Source of the DNA: Streptomyces sp. SN-593
GTDB lineage: Bacteria > Actinomycetota > Actinomycetes > Streptomycetales > Streptomycetaceae
Assembly: GCF_016756395.1 (NCBI RefSeq)
Contig: NZ_AP018365.1
Span: 2,425,501 to 2,489,500 of the forward strand
Length of the DNA: 64,000 nucleotides
Reading direction: 5' to 3'
A program made the position numbers and the translations under genes. Below are positions 8,624 to 16,349 of this stretch, piece by piece. Numbering within the stretch: position 1 is the stretch's first letter; each line of letters starts with the position of its first letter. The notes beneath the pieces are model-generated. The model did no database searches and was not told the origin of the DNA. It saw only the letters and a program-made list of their open reading frames with translations.

Positions 8624-9343
8624 GTGGCAGCGAAGACAGCACTCATCACCGGCGGGACCAGCGGGATCGGCAGGGCCACCGCCGAACTGCTCGCGGCACG
8701 CGGCTACCGCGTGATGGTCACCGGCCTCCACGACGTCACCGACGCCGTCCTCCCCCAGGGCGTCACCGCGGTGCAGGCCGACCTCGCGTCCCTGGCCGAC
8801 ATCGACCGGGCCGTCGAGCGGGCGCGCGAGCACCTGGGCTCCCTCGACCTGCTCCACCTCAACGCGGGCCTGCCCCGCCCCGGCCTCACCGTCGAGACCA
8901 CCGACGAGGCCGCCTTCGACGCCCTGTTCGACGTCAACGTCAAGGGCGGCTTCTTCACCCTGCGGAAGGCGCTCCCCCTGCTGAACGACGGCGCGTCCGT
9001 GGTGTTCACCGTCGGCGCCGGCGAGGGGCTCGGCGCCGCGCTGACCGCCGCCAAGGGCGCCCTGCTGCCCCTGGTGCGCGCGCTGGCCGTCGAACTCGCG
9101 CCCCGCCGCATCCGGGTCAACGCGGTGAGCCCCGGCGTGGTGGACACCCCCGTGTACGGCCGGATGGGCATCTCCCCCGAGACGGTCGCCGCCTGGGGCG
9201 AGGGCGTGCCCCTCGGCCGCGTCGGCACCCCCGCGGACGTCGCCGAAGCCGTCGCCTTCCTCGCGTCCGACGCGGCCGGCTACATCACGGGTGACAACCT
9301 GCGCGTCTCCGGCGGCATGGGCGTGCACGCCGGCGCCGCGTAG
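8624..9343 (+). CDS. SDR-family NAD(P)-dependent oxidoreductase
   Basis: The 239-residue classical short-chain dehydrogenase has TGGTSGIGR (cofactor-binding TGxxxGIG) at the N-terminus, an LNAG segment and an ALTAAKGAL active-site helix. That helix normally reads YxxxK; here the Tyr position is Leu/Thr (ALTAAK), so the usual catalytic Tyr is not evident. The GTG at 8624 is chosen because GAGGAGA lies 7 bases upstream, rather than the in-frame GTG at 8600. It is probably controlled by the divergent TetR regulator. Confidence 0.88.
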   Translation: MAAKTALITGGTSGIGRATAELLAARGYRVMVTGLHDVTDAVLPQGVTAVQADLASLADIDRAVERAREHLGSLDLLHLNAGLPRPGLTVETTDEAAFDALFDVNVKGGFFTLRKALPLLNDGASVVFTVGAGEGLGAALTAAKGALLPLVRALAVELAPRRIRVNAVSPGVVDTPVYGRMGISPETVAAWGEGVPLGRVGTPADVAEAVAFLASDAAGYITGDNLRVSGGMGVHAGAA

Positions 9344-9507
9344 GGCGTCGAGGGGACGAGGGCACGAGGGCACGGGGGGACGGGAAGCGAGGGAGCGGGG
9401 GTCGAGCGCGCGGGCCGGTCGACCCGCCACCGATCCCGTCGAGGAACAGCCACCGCGACCGGGTCGTCGCGCCCGGGTGGGCGGCGCCGCTCGCTACGCT
9501 GGCCGGC

Positions 9508-10155
9508 ATGATCCACACCGTGGCGCTCGACATCGGCGAGACCCTCACCTCCGACACCCGGACCTGGGGGATGTGGGCCGACTGGCTCGGGGTCCCCCGC
9601 CACACGGTGTCGGCCCTCGTGGGTGCCGTCGTCGCCCGCGGCCAGGACAACGCGGACGCGCTCCGGCTGATCCGCCCCGGGCTGGACGTCGCCGCGGCGC
9701 AGGCCGCGATGGAGACCGCCGGGCGGGGCGAGCACCTGGACGAGACGGACCTCTACCCGGACGTCCGGCCCGCGCTCGGGGCACTGCGGGCCGCGGGGTA
9801 CCGGGTGGTCGTCGCGGGCAACCAGACCGCGCGGGCGGCGGAGTTGCTGCGCGCCCTCGACCTGCCCGCCGACGTGGTCGCCACCTCCGGCGAGTGGGGG
9901 GTGGCCAAGCCGGACCCGGCGTTCTTCGCCCAGGTGGTCGGCGCCGCCGGGTGCGAGACGCACGACGTGCTGTACGTCGGCGACCACCCGCAGGACGACA
10001 CGTTCCCCGCCGCTGCCGCGGGCCTTTCCACCGCGCACCTGCGCCGCGGGCCCTGGGGCCACCTGTGGGCCGACGACCCGGACGTGGCGCTCACGGCGGA
10101 CCTGCGGGTCGGCTCCCTGACGGAACTGGCCGACCGGCTCACCAACCGTTCCTGA
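9508..10155 (+). CDS. HAD-family hydrolase
   Basis: The 215-residue protein has HAD motif I LDIGETL (aspartate nucleophile; the second Asp is replaced by Glu), a motif II-like VVVAGNQT, motif III K in GVAKPDPAFF and motif IV VGDHPQDDTFPAAAAG. The domain order and length fit a small-molecule phosphatase or a haloacid dehalogenase-like enzyme. Substrate is unknown. A long minus-strand reading frame crossing this gene is treated as an artefact of the neighbouring frameshift at 10256. Confidence 0.85.
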   Translation: MIHTVALDIGETLTSDTRTWGMWADWLGVPRHTVSALVGAVVARGQDNADALRLIRPGLDVAAAQAAMETAGRGEHLDETDLYPDVRPALGALRAAGYRVVVAGNQTARAAELLRALDLPADVVATSGEWGVAKPDPAFFAQVVGAAGCETHDVLYVGDHPQDDTFPAAAAGLSTAHLRRGPWGHLWADDPDVALTADLRVGSLTELADRLTNRS

Positions 10156-10255
10156 CCCGCCCCCGGCCCCGCTCCGCCGCAAGGGCGGCCGCGCCACCGG
10201 ACCCCGGACCCCCGCCGGGGCCCGACGACGCAACCGCCCCGCCGTGCCCACCGCC

Positions 10256-10623
10256 TCAGAGCGAAGGGGGCACTGCGGGACCGAGGTCTGGTTCGCCACG
10301 AGGGACGCGTGGACGAAGCCGACCCAGTTGTTCGTGCCGTTGGACTGGACCGTGGAGTAGAACCACCGGTTCGTCGCGTAGTTGCCGGTCGCCCAGTCGC
10401 CGTCCCGCCAGCACATCATGTCGACGTAGCGGCCGTTGGGGGCGATGCCGATGATGGCGCTGTTCTGCGTGGCCCCGGTGCGGACGTACGCCTGCCCGCT
10501 GTTCGAGGAGACGTAACTGCCGGTCCAGGCGGACGCGGGGGCGCCGGTGAGCGCCACGACGGCCGCGCCCGCCAGGGCGACGGTCGTCGCGGTGACTGCC
10601 ATGCGCAGGGGTCCGAGCTGCAT
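10256..10623 (-). CDS. secreted SH3-like small protein, frame open past expected end
   Basis: A signal peptide (MAVTATTVALAGAAVVALTGAPASA) precedes a ~85-residue mature domain with SH3-like bacterial surface-protein features (SGQAYVRTGATQNSAIIGIA; paired Cys; WFYSTVQSNGTNNWVGFVHASLV). ATG at 10623 has GGAGG upstream. The domain ends at VPQCP, but in this frame no stop follows and translation would continue another ~1 kb antisense through the HAD gene. One extra C in the CCCCC run near 10267 would give a TGA at 10256-10258. The end coordinate assumes that correction. Confidence 0.6.
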
Positions 10624-10925
10624 GTCGATGCCTCCAGGTGCTCGTGTCGTTCCCGTCGCACCCGACGCTAGGGGGTGCCGGCGGCCCGCTCCGCCGCCCG
10701 TTGCACGCCCTTCGCGGCGGCGCAACACCCGCCCCCACCCGCGCGCCGGCTCGCCCGCGCGAGGCGGAGGCGAAGCGGGGCGTGCTGCTTGCTGGGCACG
10801 TGGCGGTGCAACCGGGCGCCCGCCCGCCCGTCAGGCGACAGCGCTGGGGCCGCCGCCGGAAGACGCGCATCTTCCGCCGAAGCGTTGGCCTGCCCACTCG
10901 GGCGAGGAGAGGGCAGACTCCCCGC

Positions 10926-11336
10926 ATGGACACCGCCAAGCTGGAGCTCGCCGCCCAGCGCTACCGAGACGCCGAAGCCGCACTCGCCGCGGCCCGCGAA
11001 GACCTGCAAGCCGAAGCCGTCGCCGTACTCCAGGAGACAGAGCGCGGCGGCCAGACCGAGGTCGCCCGCCTCACCGGCTGGCCCCGAGAGCAGATCCGAC
11101 TCCTGGTGCGCACAGCGACGCACGCCGACGCCCTCGCCCGCGACGTCGCCGACCAGGACGGGGACTGGGACACCGCACGCGCGGTGGCCGCCCTCCGGGC
11201 TGCCGGCGTGGGCGTGGGCAGCGGGGACCGCGCCGACGAGAAGCAGGCCCGCGAGGCGCTGCGGAAGCTGGAGGCGCGCGGCGTGCTGGTGCGGGTGGAC
11301 AGCCCGGGGAACACCGCGGTGTACCGCCGCGCCTGA
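10926..11336 (+). CDS. small coiled-coil/HTH-like protein of unknown function
   Basis: The 136-residue protein begins with a helical, Ala/Glu-rich segment (LELAAQRYRDAEAALAAAREDL) and continues with a putative helix-turn-helix (GGQTEVARLTGWPREQIRLL). It ends in a segment resembling a winged domain (REALRKLEARGVLVRV...NTAVYRRA). A GAGGAGAGGG stretch precedes the ATG. It resembles small DNA-binding proteins frequent in Streptomyces mobile or accessory regions. No family was assigned. Confidence 0.6.
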   Translation: MDTAKLELAAQRYRDAEAALAAAREDLQAEAVAVLQETERGGQTEVARLTGWPREQIRLLVRTATHADALARDVADQDGDWDTARAVAALRAAGVGVGSGDRADEKQAREALRKLEARGVLVRVDSPGNTAVYRRA

Positions 11337-11408
11337 TCCTGCGCTGATTGTCGTATGGCCTCCCGCCCGGCCGGGGTGCATGGTGGCCCCACCCTCAAAG
11401 GGCGCGCC

Positions 11409-11439
11409 GCCCCGCCGAGTCTCCCCCTCCCGGCGGGGC
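11409..11439 (+). terminator. possible terminator hairpin
   Basis: A perfect 9-bp GC-only stem (arms 11409-11417 and 11431-11439) with a 13-base loop lies 72 bases after the preceding gene. Confidence 0.5.
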
Positions 11440-11701
11440 CGCGTCGCGCCCGCGCTCCGGCCGCTCCTGGCGGAAGATCCGGTCGGCCGCGTCCCACCAC
11501 GCCTCGGGCGCAGGGCGGCGCCCGGTCCGGGCGGGCCGGATGCTGCACGGGTCCCATCCGTGCGCCTGGCTGTTTCTGCGCGGCCGTCGTCGCCCATTTC
11601 GGGTGCGCCGCGCGGATCAGATCCCCTGTCGTGTTTCTTGATCATCGGGCTACCGTGCCCACACAGACCGGCACCGAGCCGGCCCGACACCAGGAGTCCA
11701 G
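11440..11701. other. intergenic region with no recognisable gene
   Basis: With the preceding hairpin this fills the 365 bases between two plus-strand genes. Base composition drops locally near 11620-11660 (TTTCTTGATCATCGGGCTA), which could hold the promoter for the downstream gene. No ORF with a plausible ribosome-binding site was found. Confidence 0.4.
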
Positions 11702-12442
11702 ATGGCCCGCCAGCTCCGCTACGTCGGCACCAACAGCGGTAACAACGGCTGCCCCACCCTGTACGAGGCTGACCCTGATACGTACGTCGTGCAGGGCCCC
11801 CGCGCCGACGCGAGCGATCTTGCGCAACTGCGCCACCTCGCCGACGACGAGACAGCGGTCACCGTCCCCCGAGCCCTGCTGGCGAACTTCGGCCCTAAGG
11901 AGACGATCCCCACGCGCGAGCCCATCAGCTTCGACGACTTCGACGACATGTTCACCACCTTCCGCCACACCGCGTGGCGCCTGGAAACCCGGCGCCGATA
12001 CGCCTCCGACGAGGCCACCGACACCTACCAGCAGTTCCTCCAAGACGGCCGTGCCGACTGGGACCTCGCCGACCCGTGGTGCGTCGAGCGCCGCGAGCAG
12101 ACCGCGCTCGGCAAGACCATCGGCCGGGTGCGCGTCATCGACGAACCGGCCACGCCAGGGCAGCTCTACCTCCTGGACAACGCACGCCGGAACACCGCGG
12201 TGGGCGAGACGATCCGCGTGCTGCCGCGGGCCCGCGCGCAGGAGGCGGCGCTGCCCGACGAGGACTTCTGGATCTTCGACTCCCGCGTGGTCGCGCTCCT
12301 GGCCTTCGACGGCGACGACCTGGTGGGCGTCGACCTCATCACCAACCCCGTCGAGGTGAGTGCCTACTGCCAACTCCGGGACGCCGCCGAGCACCACGCC
12401 ATCCCCTTCGACCAGTTCGAGGCGGTACCGTCCGCTGAGTGA
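11702..12442 (+). CDS. DUF6879-type protein with an extra N-terminal domain
   Basis: Residues 1-65 (RYVGTNSGNNGCPTLYEAD..., ending PRALLANFG) resemble a ~70-residue standalone protein that in other streptomycetes precedes DUF6879 genes. Residues 75-246 (FDDMFTTFRHTAWRLETRRR ... EDFWIFDSR ... YCQLRDAAEHHAIPFDQF) match my recollection of DUF6879. Here the two are one polypeptide. The next gene, an XRE-DUF5753 regulator, starts at its stop codon through a GTGA overlap, so the two are translationally coupled. DUF6879 and XRE-DUF5753 genes are usually neighbours; their joint function is not established. Confidence 0.75.
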   Translation: MARQLRYVGTNSGNNGCPTLYEADPDTYVVQGPRADASDLAQLRHLADDETAVTVPRALLANFGPKETIPTREPISFDDFDDMFTTFRHTAWRLETRRRYASDEATDTYQQFLQDGRADWDLADPWCVERREQTALGKTIGRVRVIDEPATPGQLYLLDNARRNTAVGETIRVLPRARAQEAALPDEDFWIFDSRVVALLAFDGDDLVGVDLITNPVEVSAYCQLRDAAEHHAIPFDQFEAVPSAE

Positions 12443-13281
12443 CCACTGATTTCCAGCAGGGCCGTATTGCACTCGGCGAGCGGCTACGCGAGCTGCGTCG
12501 GGAGGCGCAGATGACCGTGCGGCAGCTCGCCGAGTCGTGCGGGTGGGCACCGTCCAAGGTGTCCAAGCTGGAGAACGGGAAGCAGACCGCGACGCCTCCG
12601 GACCTCGAGCGGTGGGCGGCTGGTGCCGGACGGCCTGCAGCCGCCGAGGAGTTGAAGGCCCGGCTGCGGGGCCTGGAGTCCGCGCAGCGCTCGTGGCGCC
12701 GGCAGTTGGTGGCCGGGCACCGGCCCGTGCAGGATGCTCTCAACGCGGAGTACGAGAGGTCCACGGTGCTGCGGGCCTGGGAGGACGCCATGGTGGTCGG
12801 GGTACTCCAGACCGCCGACTACGCCCGTGCGGTGTTCCGGGCCTACGCCGAACTCCAGCAGTCCCCGCCCGACGTCGAGGAAGCAGTTCGGGCCCGGTTG
12901 CGGCGACAGGACACGCTGTACGAGAGAGGCCGCCGGTACCGGATCGTGATGGGCGAGAGTGCCCTGCATGTCCGCGTGTGCACGCCATCGGTCCTGGCGG
13001 CGCAGCTCGACCGGCTGGCGGGCGTGGTGGGCCTGGACACCGTGGAGCTGGGCATCGTGCCGCTAGCCGCCCGCACGAAGCTGCCGCCCGCGAATGGCTT
13101 CTGGGTGTACGACGAGCGGCTGGTGATCGTTGAGGACTGGCACACAGAGATGTGGCTTGACGGCGCCGACGATGTGGCGCTGTACGTGCGCGTGTGGGAG
13201 GCGCTGGCGTCGTCTGCGGTGTACGGGCCGGCGGCGACGAGGTTGATCTCGCGGGCCCGGGCCGCGCTGGACGTCGCCTGA
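12439..13281 (+). CDS. XRE-family regulator with DUF5753 domain
   Basis: The 280-residue protein has an N-terminal helix-turn-helix (ALGERLRELRREAQMTVRQLAESCGWAPSKVSKLENGK, about residues 11-49) and a C-terminal DUF5753 domain (ERSTVLRAWEDAMVVGVLQTADYARAVF ... MWLDGADDVALY). This is the WhiJ/AbaA-like, Scr1-type architecture expanded in Streptomyces and often paired with small DUF397-type proteins. The start overlaps the preceding stop (GTGA). It probably binds DNA and responds to a small partner protein, perhaps one of the adjacent small gene products. Confidence 0.9.
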   Translation: MTTDFQQGRIALGERLRELRREAQMTVRQLAESCGWAPSKVSKLENGKQTATPPDLERWAAGAGRPAAAEELKARLRGLESAQRSWRRQLVAGHRPVQDALNAEYERSTVLRAWEDAMVVGVLQTADYARAVFRAYAELQQSPPDVEEAVRARLRRQDTLYERGRRYRIVMGESALHVRVCTPSVLAAQLDRLAGVVGLDTVELGIVPLAARTKLPPANGFWVYDERLVIVEDWHTEMWLDGADDVALYVRVWEALASSAVYGPAATRLISRARAALDVA

Positions 13282-13390
13282 GGAACATCCCGAACCGCGG
13301 TGGCGTGGATTCGAAACATCGAGAAACACGGCTCGATCGGAGAAACACGGCGGGCATACCTTCCTGGTGACAGCTCATCAGGAGGCCGCC

Positions 13391-13711
13391 ATGCAGGACA
13401 CGTGGGTACCGAGCCGCAGTGTCTCTTCCGTACACGATCTCCTGGCTGATCCGCTGCCGCTGCCGCGGGTGCGGACGCTGGAGGTTTTCTGCGCCGGGCT
13501 CGCGGGACGCCCGCTGGAAGTCACGCTCGCCGAGCTGCGCCGGGCTCTGCTGGGGCCGGTGAGTGGCGAGAGCCGGAGACGTCTGCATGTCCTCGTCTCC
13601 ACGCTGTACCACCGCGCTGGCGCGCCTTTGGACCTCACCATCGAGCTGCGCGGCGACATCGAGGCGGCGCCGACCGTCACGTTCACTGAGGAGGATCGCC
13701 ATGTCGTGTGA
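13391..13711 (+). CDS. hypothetical protein, 106 residues
   Basis: An AGGAGG at 13380-13385 places the start at ATG 13391. The product has no signal peptide or membrane segment. Its middle (HDLLADPLPLPRVRTLEVFCAGLAGRPLEVTLAELRRALLG) is amphipathic, with a single Cys. The end overlaps the next small gene by 11 bases, indicating a compact operon of small genes. No family was recognised. Confidence 0.6.
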   Translation: MQDTWVPSRSVSSVHDLLADPLPLPRVRTLEVFCAGLAGRPLEVTLAELRRALLGPVSGESRRRLHVLVSTLYHRAGAPLDLTIELRGDIEAAPTVTFTEEDRHVV

Positions 13712-13790
13712 CACCCCTGGCTGCCGTAAGGGCGGCTGCACCACCGAGCCCACCGAGCCCACCCCTGCCCCCGCGCCGACCGGCGAGTGA
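13701..13790 (+). CDS. 29-residue Cys-rich peptide
   Basis: A strong ribosome-binding site (GAGGAGG at 13687-13693) lies inside the end of the previous gene. The peptide has a CX4CX4C cluster within its first 13 residues, followed by a Thr/Pro/Glu tail (TEPTEPTPAPAPTGE). The next gene overlaps it by GTGA. The strong RBS and overlap on both sides argue that it is translated. Zinc binding, a regulator-associated micro-protein or a peptide precursor are all possible, and nothing decides between them. Confidence 0.55.
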   Translation: MSCDTPGCRKGGCTTEPTEPTPAPAPTGE

Positions 13791-13984
13791 CGGTGACCGC
13801 CGGCGGGGGGCGCAGTTCCCTCACCCTGGTGCGGGGCAGCGCGGCGGTGCAGGACGCTGCGGCCGGGGCCTCGTACCGGGCGTACCTGGACCACGGCAAG
13901 ACCTGCCCGCTCTGCCCCGACCACGCCTCGCGGTGCAACACGGCCGGGGACCTGTGGGCCGCCTACCGGCAGACCTGCCGATGA
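13787..13984 (+). CDS. small protein with CxxC...C motif, 65 residues
   Basis: The GTG start overlaps the stop of the 29-residue peptide gene (GTGA). The C-terminal half holds HGKTCPLCPDHASRCNTAGDLWAAYRQTC, a possible metal-binding finger (CPLCPDHxxxC). It resembles small actinobacterial proteins found beside XRE-DUF5753 regulators. Function is unknown. Confidence 0.6.
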   Translation: MTVTAGGGRSSLTLVRGSAAVQDAAAGASYRAYLDHGKTCPLCPDHASRCNTAGDLWAAYRQTCR

Positions 13985-13989
13985 CCCGA

Positions 13990-14212
13990 CTGCCGCCTCC
14001 TGTACGGCGGCAGGGCCCGACGCCGGTCGCGTCCCCCGGCGTCGGGCCCACCCCATAGACGCCGCGGCCCGCATCCGCGGCGGACGGCTCTGGCGCCGGT
14101 CGTCGGGACCTGGGGCGCCAGAGCCGATCCACCCCCTGATCGCCGCGGCGGGGCCAGCCGCGGCGGGCCGTGTCTGGCGGCCGCCCCGGCGCGACCGTTC
14201 CGGCGCCGGGGC
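13990..14212. other. array of six strong hairpins
   Basis: Six separate perfect or near-perfect stem-loops follow one another: 13990-14013 (8-bp stem), 14013-14049 (14 bp), 14061-14081 (7 bp), 14086-14125 (12 bp), 14141-14165 (9 bp) and 14183-14212 (10 bp). Centres are 30-48 bases apart. The stems differ in sequence, so this is not a simple repeat. No ORF with a ribosome-binding site lies inside. It separates two small genes. Confidence 0.7.
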
Positions 14213-14236
14213 CACCCACTACCTCAGGAGAGGCGC

Positions 14237-14371
14237 ATGCCCGACGCCCAGCCCGACGAGCCGACGCCTGACTCCACGCCCGAGCCGCCCCTCGTGGACT
14301 CGCGGGACATGCTCATCGCACGGGTGCGGTCCGAAATGCTCCTCCGCGGAGAAGAGGACCGCGAGCGGTAG
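14237..14371 (+). CDS. 44-residue acidic small protein
   Basis: ATG at 14237 follows AGGAG at 14226-14230. The peptide starts Asp/Pro/Glu-rich (MPDAQPDEPTPDSTPEPP) and ends in a short amphipathic helix (DMLIARVRSEMLLRGEEDRER). It lies downstream of the hairpin array. No family was recognised. Confidence 0.5.
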   Translation: MPDAQPDEPTPDSTPEPPLVDSRDMLIARVRSEMLLRGEEDRER

Positions 14372-14393
14372 TCCAGCCGCCGGTACCGGCCCG

Positions 14394-14545
14394 TCACCCG
14401 CAGGGCGGTGGCCAGTCCGAGAGCATCTCCGCGACGGACATGCCGAGGCCGTGAGCGAGCGGCAGCAGCACGTCCAGGCCCACGCTGCGGGTCGCGCTCT
14501 CGGCTCCCATCACCGTCTTCCGGTCGAGCGCGCCGCCTCGTCACC
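14394..14545 (-). pseudogene. truncated XRE-type regulator, C-terminal remnant
   Basis: On the minus strand the frame reads LDRKTVMGAESATRS and then VGLDVLLPLAHGLGMSVAE, which is the recognition helix and following helices of an XRE helix-turn-helix. It is closed upstream by an in-frame stop near 14546 and ends at 14394. The first helices of the domain are missing. A 38-residue ORF from ATG 14510 could still be translated but could not form the fold. It sits directly downstream of tRNA-Val, a common integration site. Confidence 0.6.
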
Positions 14546-14710
14546 GTGCTGGTGGCGAGGCGGTCTACTGTCAGAAGAAGGGCCCCGCCGGATCGCCCGG
14601 CGAGGGCCCGCTCCCTGCGCGGTCGGTCCCCCACGTCGCGGGCCGGTGGGGGGAGGGCGCGGATCCGGCGCGGCCGGGAAGGAGATCGGCCCTGCGGGAT
14701 GCCGAGATCG

Positions 14711-14743
14711 AAAGCCCCTCCCGACTGTGTCGGAAGGGGCTTT
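14711..14743 (-). terminator. terminator of the tRNA-Val gene
   Basis: A 14-bp stem with one wobble pair (AAAGCCCC... / ...GGGGCTTT) starts 8 bases after the tRNA 3' end on the minus strand and ends in three Ts. Confidence 0.8.
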
Positions 14744-14751
14744 GACCTGGG

Positions 14752-14823
14752 TGGGCGTGGACGGTTTCGAACCGCCGACATCCGCCTTGTAAGGGCGGCG
14801 CTCTACCACTGAGCTACACGCCC
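14752..14823 (-). tRNA. tRNA-Val (anticodon TAC)
   Basis: The 72-nt cloverleaf shows acceptor GGGCGTG/CACGCCC, D-arm GCTC-AGTGGTA-GAGC, anticodon arm CCGCC-CTTACAA-GGCGG with anticodon TAC, and a T-arm with loop TTCGAAA closed by GGCGG/CCGTC. The discriminator is A and CCA is not encoded. The broken XRE gene and the small-gene strip lie on its 3' side. Confidence 0.95.
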
Positions 14824-15080
14824 CTGGGTCCGCGACGACACAGATTACCCCGGGGTGGGGCGTGCTCGGCAAGCGTCGCGGATCGGGCGGGTCCCCGCGG
14901 GCGGCGCGCGGAGGCGCGGGCGGCGTACGGCGGAGCCCGGTGGCGTACGGCGGCGCGCGGTGGAGTACGGCGGCGTAGGGCGGCGGGGGCGCGGAGAAGG
15001 GGGCCGTGTGTTCGGGCCGGGCGGGTGGGAGGATGGGGCGGAACGACGGTGAGCAGCGGACGCGGGGAGAGAGAGTCACT

Positions 15081-16322
15081 GTGACGACGGCACGCTCGTG
15101 GTGGCGGCGCGGCGACGACCTGCGTGCGGAGGCCCAGGCGGCGAAGGACGCCGCGGCCCAGGCGTTCTACGACCTGGACACGGCCCAGCGGGACCTGGAG
15201 ATCTCGATAGAGACGATCTCCGCGGTGGACGACACCCCGCAGGCCCGCCAAGCGCTCGACGGGTTCCGGGCCCTCGTGGAGAAGATCGACCGGGTCAGCG
15301 GCGCCTACATCGCGACGGTGGACGCGCACGACATCGACCGCGACGGCCTGGACCACGCGGCGGCCTCCCGCGCCGTGTCCGAGCTGACCCAGGCGAAGAA
15401 CGAGCTGGTCAGCGCGAAGAAGGAGCTCGAACGGTACAAGGCGGGCCTGGCCCCGCTGCTCGGCAAGGCCGAGACGCAGCTCGCACAGCTCGCGCCCGCC
15501 CGTGAGCGGGCCAAGCAGTCGCTGCTCGCGGCGAGCCAGGCGCTGGACGCGGTGCGTGCGGCCGGGCTCAAGGCCGACGAGTTGGCGGCCCGGCTCGCCG
15601 CGCTCGGCCCGGAGCTGACCAAGCTCAACGAGGGCGCGGGCAAGCACGGGGTGCAGGAGACGGTCCGGCGCGCCGACCAGATGCGGCGCACCGCGGAGGC
15701 GGTCAGGGCGGAGGCCGAGCGGCTGCCCGAGCAGGCGAAGGAGATCGACAAGCGGCTGGTGTCGCTGCGCACCCGGGTGCAGGCGCTGGGCACCCGGGCG
15801 GAGGGCGTCGCGCCCGTGCTCAGCGAGCTGCGGCGGCGGTTCTCCACAGCCTGCTGGCAGGACCTCCAGCACGTGCCGGACCAGGCCGCGCAGGCGGTCC
15901 GGCTCGCCGAGCAGGCTCTCGCGGAGGCCCGCTCGGCACGGGCGGAGCAGCGCTGGAACGACGCCACGGCGCGGCTGGCGACCGTCCGCACGCAGATGGA
16001 CGAGGTGGACGGGGCGGTGTCCGCCGCCGGGGAGCGGCTGCGCCGGCTCAACGAGGTGAGCAAGGACCCGAGCGGCGAGGTGGAGAAGACGCGGTTCGCG
16101 ATCCGCGACGCGCAGCGGCTGGCGATGCAGGGGCGCAGTACGCCCGAGCCCCGGCACGCGCGGCCGCTCGACGAGGCGGTGGCGCGGCTCGACCGGGCCG
16201 TGGGGGCGTTGCAGGGACGGCACCCGGACTACTGGGCGTTCCTCACGGAGACGGCGGCGGTGCGGGAGACGGCGAACCGGGTGGTGTCCAACATCAGGGA
16301 GGACCGCGCGGCGGGGCGGTAG
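15081..16322 (+). CDS. long coiled-coil protein of unknown function
   Basis: The 413-residue protein is almost wholly helical, with heptad-rich Ala/Glu/Lys/Arg segments from about residue 10 to 370 (ELTQAKNELVSAKKELERYK, ARAEQRWNDATARLATVRTQMDEVDGAV). There is no signal peptide or membrane helix and just one Cys. The GTG at 15081 is preceded by GGGGAGAGAGAG; an extension to 15006 is Arg/Gly-rich and improbable. The composition suggests a cytosolic structural or scaffold protein. Confidence 0.75.
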   Translation: MTTARSWWRRGDDLRAEAQAAKDAAAQAFYDLDTAQRDLEISIETISAVDDTPQARQALDGFRALVEKIDRVSGAYIATVDAHDIDRDGLDHAAASRAVSELTQAKNELVSAKKELERYKAGLAPLLGKAETQLAQLAPARERAKQSLLAASQALDAVRAAGLKADELAARLAALGPELTKLNEGAGKHGVQETVRRADQMRRTAEAVRAEAERLPEQAKEIDKRLVSLRTRVQALGTRAEGVAPVLSELRRRFSTACWQDLQHVPDQAAQAVRLAEQALAEARSARAEQRWNDATARLATVRTQMDEVDGAVSAAGERLRRLNEVSKDPSGEVEKTRFAIRDAQRLAMQGRSTPEPRHARPLDEAVARLDRAVGALQGRHPDYWAFLTETAAVRETANRVVSNIREDRAAGR

Positions 16323-16349
16323 GGGTCGCCTTGCGGGTAGGGCGGCCGT

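Noticed and set aside
9280..10728. 482-residue minus-strand ORF covering the HAD gene
   Set aside because: Only the first ~125 residues after the 10623 start look like a protein; the rest is antisense to an intact HAD gene and is explained by a missing C near 10267.
14752..14823. attachment-site duplication of the tRNA-Val 3' end
   Set aside because: No second copy of the T-arm/acceptor sequence was found in this window, so no att pair can be claimed.
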